DNA from: Hygrophila difformis
Taxonomy: Eukaryota; Streptophyta; Magnoliopsida; Lamiales; Acanthaceae
Length of the DNA: 64,000 bases
Assembly (NCBI GenBank): GCA_030278955.1
Contig: JAOANR010000004.1
Span: 17,174,526 to 17,238,525 of the forward strand
Direction of reading: 5' to 3'
The position numbers were made by a program, and so were the translations under genes. Below, piece by piece: positions 1 through 9,415 of the stretch. The notes below the pieces were generated by a model. That model worked only from the letters and a program-made list of their open reading frames with translations. It was not told the DNA's origin and ran no database searches. The stretch's first letter is position 1. Each line of letters opens with the position of its first letter.

Positions 1-722
1 TCACTGTGAACATCCAAACCAAGCCGTTTTGCCTTGTCCTTAATCAACTTCAAGTGGTCCATAGTATGCTCTGTAGCATTGCTTTCTGCTTGCTCATTCA
101 AACTTCCAGATATATTATCTTTAGCATGCATTTCCTTTTCCGCATTAGAACTTTCTAATAAGCCTATAGAATATTGGACCATAGATGAAGACATTGAGTT
201 TTGACTATTCTCATTGTTGTCTAATTCTATAATAGATAGGACCGAATTGTGCTTCCATGATTCACCTTTGGTTTTGATTTTCCACTTGAATTTTTTATTT
301 AGAAATGCTTGCTCAATCTCAAAAGGCACTTCACATTCCTGAAAAAAGGAAAACTATCTTCATTAAAATAAAATCATATAGTATGATTGTAGTATAAAAT
401 GTTTGCTGGCAGTATGTTTAATTATTTTATATTCTTTATTCACATAAATAATAAAATAACATAATGACATAACATATAATGTGTAACTAAATATGTTTCT
501 ACCTGGGAAGGAACTGTTTTTAATCCTGCTGCCTGCTTCCCAATTATCTGAGTGCAATCTTTATCCCAAATAATGAAAGTAGAACTCCCTGTATCGTCAG
601 CAACATCCACAATGACTTTGTAACTAAGGTTACCTCTTTTATAATCCTTCCCACAGTTTGTACAACTAAAAGCCTCATTTTTTCTTAGCATTCCTTTTGC
701 GCATTGTGTGCATGCTACATAA
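1..722 (-). pseudogene. RPA1-like gene, 3' part (zinc-finger/OB exon and C-terminal exon), disrupted
   Basis: This is the downstream part of a gene related to the large subunit of replication protein A, a nuclear single-stranded-DNA-binding protein built of OB folds. Two exons are visible on the minus strand. The first (722-503) encodes a Cys4 zinc ribbon (CTQC, then CTNC 17 residues on) inside the C-terminal DNA-binding OB fold, with the following segment VIVDVADDTGSSTFIIWD. It ends CAG/GTAGAA. An intron (502-339) ends TTTTTTCAG, and a second exon (338 to the window edge) is open and rich in Ser, Glu and Asn. At 722 the reading frame joins exactly to 19683 on the far side of an 18.95-kb insertion. 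The copy is therefore interrupted inside a codon-rich region and should not make a full protein. The C-terminus lies outside the window. Assignment to the plant RPA1-like family is firm; whether it is a cellular RPA70 paralogue or a Helitron-borne RPA-like gene cannot be told. Confidence 0.8.
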
Positions 723-730
723 TTCCAAGT

Positions 731-960
731 AGGGGTGATATCGAGTCGAGTCGAGCTCGAGTAGTGGGATACTCGAGCTTGACTTGACAGCTTTTTGAGC
801 TACTCGAGCTCGAGCTCGAACTCGAGTCGAGTAGCATCACTCGAGCTCGAGTAGCTCGAACTTTTTTTTTTTACATTTTCTCGAGCTCGAGCTCAAGTAC
901 CATCGAGTTCGAGCCCGAGTTCGAGCTCGAGCTCGAGTAGTTCAAGCTTGAATTTTTTTT
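731..960. repeat. TCGAG/CTCGAG subterminal repeat block
   Basis: More than twenty overlapping copies of TCGAG and CTCGAG occur in this block, in both orientations (the motif is itself palindromic), split by two poly-T tracts. Such blocks mark the subterminal regions of hAT-type MITEs. It lies at the left end of the insertion in the RPA1-like exon. No matching block is seen at the right end. Confidence 0.6.
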
Positions 961-1048
961 TTTGTTGTTGATTTTAAAATTTGAAACTATGACATAAAAA
1001 CTTGATTCAATTTGATATATAAATATTTGACTAGTTATTGTAAAATTT

Positions 1049-1268
1049 ACACTATAAGAAAGTTTCAGTATAGTGAACGGAATTTGCGACCAAAACCGTT
1101 CATTAGCTAGTTAGTGACCAAATTTGCGACCGAAACCATTTAATAGCTAGTTAGCGACCGAATTTCCGACCAAAATCATTCAGTAGCTAATTAGGGACCG
1201 AAACAGCGATCGAATTGGTTTGGTCGCTAATCTCGAGACTGAATTAGCAACCAAAATTTTGGTCGCAA
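1049..1268. repeat. CACTA-like terminus with GCGACC subterminal repeats
   Basis: The sequence starts CACTATAAGAAAGTTT, close to the CACTA superfamily terminal repeat, and is followed by repeated GCGACC, GCGACCGAAA and GGTCGC in both orientations, like CACTA subterminal repeats. CACTAT and ATAGTG also form a small inverted repeat within the first 26 bp. No partner terminus was found, so this may be a broken end. Confidence 0.4.
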
Positions 1269-1394
1269 AACATCTTTCATTTTTCATTTTTTTTTCCATT
1301 TGGCACTCAATACGATACATTTCTTAAATATTATAGTACATTTAAATACAAGTTCATCATATTTAAAAGTATCTTCTTTGCATTTTATTACAGT

Positions 1395-2090
1395 CAAGTA
1401 TTAAAGTGTGTCTTAGTGTTTCCGTTGCTCCGGGTTCATCCCACAACATCACTACTCCATTTAGAGTGGGTATATATTAGCCGAATAAGATTTATTAGTA
1501 CCTAAATGTATAAAATAAGTGAATTTATTGAATTAGTTAGTGAATTGGGTAATGAATAATATTTGGGTACCACTTATCACCTCACAATACCAACATTTGA
1601 GCTAGGTTTTGTGTAAACACATTTCTCTTATATTGGAATAATGATTTTATCCATCGGTGTGCTTTTTTCGATGTTTTCCGGTTAATATTGTACCCCGGTT
1701 AAATTGAAATCTCGCAAACCTAAATATGTATAAGGCTCGGAAGTTGGATGCATTTGACCTCAGTTACAGTATATGCCAATAAGTATTCATCGTATATTCA
1801 GTGCATTAGTTTGATTATATAGTGCAGATTTCGATATATTTGTCAAATGTAATAGTAAATGTTAGTATAAATGTGTCACATTTATAAGTAACTCCAATAT
1901 TTGTGTAAGACATTTAATTACATTAAAATATTAAAGCGTGTGCAGTATTATCGTGGGGTTGTCGTTGCTCCAGGCTCATCCCACAACATCACTACTCCAT
2001 ATAGAGTGTATTCTTAGCTGAATATGATATATCGGTGCTCAAATGTACAACATGAGTGGATTTGGTGAACTGATAACGAATTGTGAAATT
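1395..2090. repeat. Pair of diverged direct repeats about 540 bp apart
   Basis: A segment of about 160 bp beginning ATTAAAGYGTG and containing CATCCCACAACATCACTACT occurs at about 1399-1560 and again at about 1930-2090. The copies share order and orientation but differ by many substitutions. They lie between the CACTA-like terminus and element A. Function unknown. Confidence 0.55.
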
Positions 2091-2472
2091 CACAAGTCAC
2101 AACATGAGATACAATGTTATTTAATTGTGTATCAATTTATATTATAATACCATTGATAATGGCCAGAAATGACCATTATTTTCAATCCATTTCCGTGTCT
2201 TAAACGGGCATTTGATCGCATTTCGGTCTTACATTAAGTAAGAAAGCAGTCGAATTGGACTGATTTATGCATAATTGTAAAAATAATAAGCTGATGTGAA
2301 AAAGGCATAAATATGTGATTTTATTACATATTTATGTTAGAAAAATCCAAAAACATGAGAAAAAGAAAAGAAAAGAAGAAGGAATGAAAAAGATGGGAAA
2401 AAGAGAGAAAAGCCCACAAAAAGAATACTTTCGGCCCATCTGGCCCAATCCGGCAGGCCCAGGAACACCTTT

Positions 2473-2740
2473 GTCGCGGAGGCCCCTTTGTCGCGATGCA
2501 TGGTTCCGCGACAAAGGAGGGTTCCGCGACCAAGCAAGCTCAGATGAAGGAAAAGACCAGCCAGAGCCACCTGTCGCGATACCTTTGTCGCGATGCCCTG
2601 TTCCGCGACAAAGGTCCGTTCCGCGACAAAGATGCATTTTTAGAGACACAAGACCCAGTCGAGAAGCTTTGCCACATGCAGTGTGTTCCGCGACCAAACT
2701 TGGTGCTCCGAGACAAAGCTGTGATGTGTGTGATGTCTTG
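2473..2740. repeat. Palindromic TTGTCGCGGAA array, block 1 (5' LTR)
   Basis: Two or three units in which TTTGTCGCGG/A occurs twice forward and then twice as its reverse complement (TTCCGCGACAAA). The block lies directly upstream of the LTR core promoter. The same block is at 14779-15046 in the 3' LTR. Confidence 0.85.
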
Positions 2741-2762
2741 AGACACAATAGGCTCAAATCAA

Positions 2763-2796
2763 GGCCCATAAGCTTAGGGTTTCCCCTCTATAAATA
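2763..2796 (+). promoter_or_regulatory. Element A LTR core promoter (GGCCCA, telo-box, TATA)
   Basis: GGCCCA (2763-2768, a site II-like motif), TTAGGGTTT (2774-2782, a telo-box) and TATAAATA (2789-2796) lie within 34 bp. The same group is at 15069-15102 in the 3' LTR. This combination is known from promoters of plant ribosomal-protein and proliferation genes. Transcription would begin near 2820-2830. The TATA box is clear from sequence; use of the upstream motifs is inference. Confidence 0.6.
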
Positions 2797-3415
2797 TGAG
2801 GTGTTTCCTTTGAGCTAGAGGTTGGAAGAATTTTAGAGAAAATATACCTTCTTGAAGACAAGTTGGGGAGTTCAGTAGTTTAGTTTAGTTTAGGGTAGTT
2901 TAGTTAGATTTTTCTTGTATTATTTAATTCATGCACTAGTTAGATGTAGTTTATTGCACTTTGGTTAGATAGCCAGTTTACATCTTATTTCTTGTTCTAA
3001 ACTTTTGTTTAAGGGTTTGTGGTGCCCAAATCATGGGTATGAACAACTCCATTTAATAATATGGGAAAACATTCTCCATTTGTGTCCCAAAATCATGAAA
3101 TGGGTCTCACACCCCATGGATCTTGCTGTTTCGTTTTCCTTGGGTCATTTGATCCTCGTTTTGCATTTTAATGTCACTGCTTGGTGACTTTTTCTTGGGA
3201 TAATGTTGCATGCTTATGGGTGACCAAGCTTAGATTAGGGTCTTTTAAGTTTTAAGTTTGTTTTATTTCCATTATGTTTAAGCATGTTCTAGCTAGATTC
3301 ATATTTTGTTTTGTTATTTTGAGCTTAGTTTAGCTTTTGAATCTGAAATGGGTGAGATCACACATAATGCATGCCACTGTTCCACTTTACTTTTCTGACA
3401 TGTGTACTGGACACA

Positions 3416-3892
3416 CCTTTGTCGCGGAACAACTCTTGTCGCGGAACCACGTCCGCGACAAAATGACACTTTGGCGACAAAGGTGCCAAAGAACATTTGT
3501 TAGCCACTATTTAAAACCCTTGGTCGCGAAACAACCCTTGGCGCGGAACCACGTTCCGCGACAAAATCCTGATTAGCGACCAAGGACCCAAATGCTTGTG
3601 ATTTTATTCTGGAAGGGCTTTGTCGCGAAGCAACCTTGTCGCAGAACCACGTTCCGCGACAAAACCTCTTGTTCCGCGACAAGAATTATGTCTTGTCCAA
3701 TTTTCAACCTTTTTGTCGCTATGCCCCTTGTCGCGGAACCACGTTCCGCGACAAATTTTCTTTACTTAGCGACAAAGCAAACCCTAAATTTTCAGAATCC
3801 CATTTCTCTTATTGCCCACCCCCTTGTCGCGAAACCTTTGTCGCGGAGCCACGCTCCGCGACACAAATTCTGCATCGCGACAAGGTGGCACC
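3416..3892. repeat. Palindromic TTGTCGCGGAA array, block 2 (5' LTR)
   Basis: Five units of about 70-100 bp. Each has two forward arms (TTTGTCGCGAA, then TTGTCGCGGAACCACG) and two inverted arms (TTCCGCGACAAA, then a weaker GCGACAAGG), giving a tight inner palindrome inside a looser outer one. One unit carries paired changes in both inner arms (GGAGCC with GCTCC). The 3' LTR copy is at about 15722-16198. Confidence 0.9.
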
Positions 3893-6685
3893 TTTTTGCC
3901 AAATTTTCATTCTTCATCCCACTCCTTTAATTAATTGAACCTTTATATTAATATTTTGAGGTTGAAATCCAATGATCTCAACCCATGATTAAGTTGATAT
4001 GAAGAATTTTGTTCAAATTCCCATTAAAAGATCTTTCTACAAATGATTAAACTCTTATGATCTAAGTATATAATCCGGACTGTAATTAGTTAATTATGGA
4101 ATGAAAGATTATTTAGACCATAAAGAGTAATTATGGAATCATTTCCATACCCTTGCATGAGAAACCAATGTCTCTCATGCAAGATGACCCAAAACATTTT
4201 ATTTTATTTTATTTATTTTGCCTTTTCCGTGTTGTGTGAAACAGCTAGTAAGAGATATAACAGACTAATGTTGGCGGGTAGTCCCACACGGATAACTAGC
4301 TCGTGGTCTGTATATTAATTATTAGATGTTATTTTGCATGGTCTGGATAGCGGTCAGTGGAAGCCTTGGCGGTTCGTCCATCTGGGATTACAATAGCTGC
4401 TCAGCTGATTCCTATCCGGATACAGTTTCTTTTCTTTATTTTAATTTCAAACCTGAATTTTGAGCTGCAGTAGTATCAAACGATGTCGATCAACATTGCT
4501 TGAATAGTATTACAGTAAGAAAACATGTAGGTTTTTCTCTCATTTCACAGATAGTAGGGGTCTTAATGATAGCGATCACTGTTATTAAGATCCTCTGCTG
4601 TCTAAAATCATCCCACCTGGAATAGTCAGGACCTGGATAGCAGATGTTTGCAGTCCGGATTATCTTGACTATTCTTGTCATCTTTTTAGCCAAAATAAAT
4701 TCTTCTCATCTCCGGCTATTTCATCTCTGTGTGTCAACTTCTGTCTAAACCCGCCTTATATTTTGGGTTATTTATTTTACACTTCTCTATAAATTTATGC
4801 ATGATATTATTATGTAGATATTGTGGTCAATATTATTTTGGGATACTTCCCTTGGACACAGGAGTCTTGAGTTTAATCAGATGTCTCATAATAAATTTCC
4901 AACAAAAATTCATTTATAAATCCGGATCTGAGTAAGGGATAAATTCCACAGTTATGACTAATTCATATCCGACTGGGGGTTGATTTTGGGAAATTAGAAG
5001 CAGAGTCAGCGATTAGGTCTCACCTAGACTGAAAGGATCTGTGTTTTAATTGAGAGTCTAGTACCTGATAGGGAATGATTTTCAGATTTATTATTTTCCA
5101 AAATTGCTGTTTGTTGGAAATCTTGTATTAAATATTGCACTGGATCAGATTCCACTTGGATTCCGATAAGGTGTAATAGATAATACTAGAGGAACAACAT
5201 TTGGGCCTTGGTTATTTTTTAAGGTAAGGATGAGTATTCTTTCGACTACTATCCTCTTCCGCCAAAGCCTATTTTTGAGTCCTAAGTGAGTGTATCCGGA
5301 ACGAACTGATTTATTAGTTCGTTTCATTAGTTTGTATCTCATAACCACCCGACGGGAAGTGAACACTGCAAGCGGTTCACCGAGAATAGGGAATTCTTGA
5401 TCCACACCCAGTCATTCTGACTGGGGGCTTTCTTTTACTACCAGGGTCAGACTTTCAAAAACCTCCGAGTGATAGGATTTTAAATGCTTTCTTTATTGCT
5501 TTCTTTTAAAATGCTTCCGTTAGAGGTCACTCGGTTGTATTGAGAGTTGTGTAACTGCTACTAGGACTGAGAGTTAAGGGATAGTTCAGGGCTTGATTAG
5601 AATCTTTGGGTGTGACATGGGGGAATGATAGCAGTACTTGACACTTCAATAAATGATCTGTCAGGTGTTGCTTGTCCACCACAGATAAATGACACGCTCT
5701 GACGGGAGCAGTTGTGAGTATGTGGTATCTTAGAATTTGTTGCCTTAAGAGCATGTAAACTCTTACTGTAAGTACCTGTCTGTTAAAGGGAACATGGTAT
5801 AGAGAGCATGAGAATTAGCTAATTTATGGATTATCCCAAGCTAAAATCTGTGTATTAAAATGGAAGTTTAACTGTGTCTCATCTGAATCTTGTCCAATCT
5901 TTATTATTTTCTTCCTGACTCTTTTGTCTCATTTTAAATCTGCTTTCTTAGATAATCTTACCACTTTCTTAGAATAATTCTATTGCTTTCTTAGATTAAA
6001 TTTAATTCGCTTTCTAGAATAATTTTATCTGCATTATTTTAATTGCCTTCATAATCTAATTTAAATTATGTCAAGTAGTTGTTAATCATTTCTCAACTTG
6101 AATTGAGTAACCGAGTGGAAAATCTTAGTAAATGACGTGGGCCCTGCTTCTATCGCACATCCTCCAGTGAACGATCCGGTCTTACTATAAATTACTGCAA
6201 TTTTTGACACCGTGCGCTTTCGGGCCACAGTTTCTTACACACGAGCAATAAAAACATGACTACTTATAAATATATCCCTAATCACAACCCCGCCATCATA
6301 AATTGGTTTCATTAAATAAGAACTAAACCAGGATCACGATTTTTCGGAAAATACTCATGCAGTGGGAATCAGCCAAAAGTTTCATGGCAGGAAATCTTAT
6401 GGCAAGAATTGATGAGAAGTATCTTGGCATATTTGCCGGGGATCCTCAGTGTGACAGGCTGAAGGTCAACCTATCCCGGCTGTGCCATGCGATTTGTCAA
6501 CATTTCATGACAGAGAGGGCCACAGTGCCATTTGAAACCAAAGCACCATGCTTGAGTAATAAAAAGACTAATAATCTTGATATATCCCTAAACCCTTTCC
6601 CGTGAATCATAACTCTTTTCATTTAATAAATCTAACCTGGTATATTTTAGAAATGCTCGTGTGGACGAAATTGTCAAAAGTTTCA

Positions 6686-6703
6686 TGGCGCCGTTGCCGG
6701 GGA
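6686..6703 (+). other. Element A primer binding site (tRNA-Asp)
   Basis: TGGCGCCGTTGCCGGGGA directly abuts the 5' LTR and is the exact complement of the plant tRNA-Asp(GUC) 3' end including CCA. This is the usual Athila-lineage primer. Confidence 0.9.
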
Positions 6704-9292
6704 GGATGCAGCGTCATTTATTAAGAGAATTACACTCCTGATTACTCATAGATTAGCTTAGATCAGTTTAGTTTACTGTAATATATCTAATCCAGAATAG
6801 AAAAAGTACCCTCAAGATTAGTTGAACATTTAGAGTACCAAGACTCTAAATGTGAGGATGTTGATCTGAGGAGAAAACCTAACCTAATGGGTATTTGTCT
6901 GTCTTGCAGGAAATTCAGAATCACCCAAAAAGAAGGAGCGGAAAAAGCATGGAAAACCAGGTTCTTGGTTGGGAAAATTCCACAAATCTGAGAAATTATT
7001 TTCGGAATTTAAAGCAATTTAAAATGCGGAATAGATCTCGCAGATAAATGGAAATGACCCAACCTAATTTTTCGCAAGCAGATTATTTTAAAAAGTGGCC
7101 CAATGATTTGAATTTACTTGGACTGAATTCATTCAGGCCCAACTCAAATAAAATGGACATAGGCCCAATATCACACTCGGGCCCAGACCGTTGAAAATTT
7201 GAAAATTCAAAAAGTTTGTCGCGGAATGACCATTTTGTCGCGGAACAACGTCCCGCGACCAAGTGCAACTCCGCGACAAAGTTCTCCTTATCATCAAACC
7301 TTGTTTGTCTTTGTCGCGATGCCCAGCATCGCGCCCATGTGCAAATTCCGCGACAAAATCTCACTCACCCCTGAACTCTGTCTGTCCTTGTCGCGGAAGC
7401 CTTTGTCGCGGAGCACTGCACCGCGACAAAGCTCCTATTCCGCGACACGGGCACACCACTCCATTCTTCCTCGCCATTTTGTCGCGGAACACTTTGTCGC
7501 GGTGCATGACTCCGCGACAAAGTCCCACATTCCGCGACACCTCTAATGTCGCCGAGCCTGGTCGCGCAACCCTGTTCCGCGACAATGGGCTAGGGTTCCG
7601 CGACCGGCCCATTAGTATTTAAACCTCTCCGCCTCCCTCTTCTTCCCCACGCTCCCACACTTAGAAAATTTGCGAAAACTGCTCATACGAAAAACCTCCC
7701 CCGAAGAACACCACAGTGTTCCTCGCACTCGTTTCCCACCACTTCCAGGCGTTACTCTGCCCGATTTTCGCGAACCCAATGGAACCTCCATCTTCATCTT
7801 CGCCCCCGAAGGAAACCGAACCCTGGTAACCATTCTCCCTTGCATTTCGCGAGTGCGCGCAGGCCCCTGTTTTGCCATTCTTGTGTTTCTCATTTCCATT
7901 TTTGTAAATAGGGCTGTTTTATGTTCATTCCTTCTGTTTTAGTTCGATTTTAAGCGATTCTTAGTGTAGGCAGTGTTTATTTAGGGATCACTGTGATTTT
8001 TGTGTTGGCCGAGCATGATTTAGAAGAATGGGGTGTTGTTGTTATTATCATTGGAGCATGCGGGTTGTTCGTTCTTGAATGGGGTGCCCTAGGGGTTCCT
8101 AAGGAGGCATTGTCTGCTATTTCTGTGTCATAAGTATGGTTTATGTGGATTTATGCCACTTGAGATATCTGTGAAAATCTGAAATAAGGTATACCAATGA
8201 GCATAAGGGTATTTGTGAATATCTAGATGTTGTTGGTAAACTATGAGTGATTGTTTCTATTTTGAGTTTTGGGGACATGAGTATGTGAGAGTATGCTTAA
8301 AGAGAACTTGTTCCTGTGTTCATAACTGTCTTGCTATGTTGAACTTAAGGTTTATGAAGCATGATAGCATGATTGATCTTGAGTTTTTGCTGAAGAGGGG
8401 AGAATGAACTTGAGTCGTGTGATAGCAGCATAGTTTGCATGCCTCTGTGATCATTTAATGCTGTTTTCCCTGCTGGTACTCTGTTGTGTGTATACTGCAA
8501 TTTGATAAAGTGGGAGTGTTAGTGTGTATATGGCAGTTTCAGTGCACACCACACACTTTTCAGAAAAAGGGATTTTCACAAAAGACAAAAATAGTACTAG
8601 GAATTTTGGGTTGACAAATGTGTTTTTGTTCCCAATGGAACTAAAAAGTGTGAGTTAAGTAGCAGTATCTTGCCACCTCAACTGCTACCTTTTTACAAAA
8701 ATCCAAAATGGGACCACACACATCCCACTTTTCTTTAAATAAAATCAAGTCAACCTTTTCAAAAATTAAAAATAGTGTTTGCATTTGCTTGAACGTTTTA
8801 ACTGTCCAATGACAGTCCAAACAATCCGGGAAAAGCGAATCCAATCCGCCATGCCTCCATTGCACATTCCATTTTCGAGCCATCCATTCCATCATCATCT
8901 TTTCATTCCTTTTTCAACAAGTGCCTCGAGCTTGTTTAATAAAATTGGAAAAACAAACTTTTGGGCCCAATGGCCCACTAAAAAAGGAATTTTTGGTCCA
9001 ATGACCACTTCATTTCTATTTTTATTTCTATTTCCCCCTTTTGATTGGACTCAATAATCCAATTAAGTTATCTCCTTCTAGGTCCTAAGGCATAGTACCT
9101 TATCTTTGGATCTTTTAATAAACTCAAGATTAAATCACTCAAATCACATTTCGAGCTTAGCAAAGCTCAAAATGTGAGGATGTTGATTTTCGCACCTGAG
9201 TAGTCTTTGAAAATCTATAAAAAAATTGGATGTATCTAAACACTTTGCCCTTTTTCAGGAATGCATTGGTAGTGCAATCAGGCATCGGGTAA
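6704..9292 (+). other. Element A leader region
   Basis: About 2.6 kb of non-coding leader. It includes two extra copies of the polypurine-like motif AAATGTGAGGATGTTGA (6848-6864 and 9170-9186), a third palindrome array (7205-7606), a TATTTAAA box (7616-7623) and a pyrimidine-rich stretch after it. Short frames here (such as 7670-7942) show no recognisable domain. Downstream of about 7800 it looks like ordinary AT-rich leader. Confidence 0.6.
7205..7606. repeat. Palindromic TTGTCGCGGAA array, block 3 (leader of element A)
   Basis: About five further units of the same forward-forward-reverse-reverse design as in the LTRs, but outside the LTR. It ends just before GGCCCATTAGTATTTAAAC, so it too sits immediately upstream of a TATA-like box. 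Arms vary (GCGGAGC, GCGGTGC, GCGGAAC) while the GTCGCG core is conserved. Confidence 0.85.
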
Positions 9293-9415
9293 CCTGACTG
9301 CACATATGAGGCTGCTGGCAAGCAGGCCTCAATTGATCGAACGGAGATTAAGGACGCAAGAGATGCCATCAAATCAGTTTACAAGGTACCTCTGGACCAC
9401 ACTACGGACGAAAAA

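Larger units (their letters stand above)
2154..6685 (+). repeat. Element A 5' LTR
   Basis: Starts TGATAATGGCC and ends AAAAGTTTCA immediately before the tRNA-Asp primer site. It matches 14460-19256 throughout, apart from scattered substitutions, a 1-bp indel near 3450 and the 264-bp Stowaway plus its TA duplication in the other copy. Small ORFs within it (for example 2315-2818) recur in the other LTR because of this identity and look non-coding. Confidence 0.95.

Noticed and set aside
2315..2818. 167-codon ORF in the element A LTR, repeated at 14621-15124, as a gene
   Set aside because: It merely reflects LTR identity. The translation is made of the palindromic motif (RDK, LSR, VAE strings in all frames) and has no domain.
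3416..3892. TTGTCGCGGAA repeats as a CRISPR-like array
   Set aside because: Units are palindromic and alternate in orientation, spacers are irregular, there are no cas genes, and the setting is a plant retrotransposon.
7612..7942. Overlapping ORFs in the element A leader as genes
   Set aside because: Short, opposite-strand overlaps with no recognisable domain, in a pyrimidine-rich leader.
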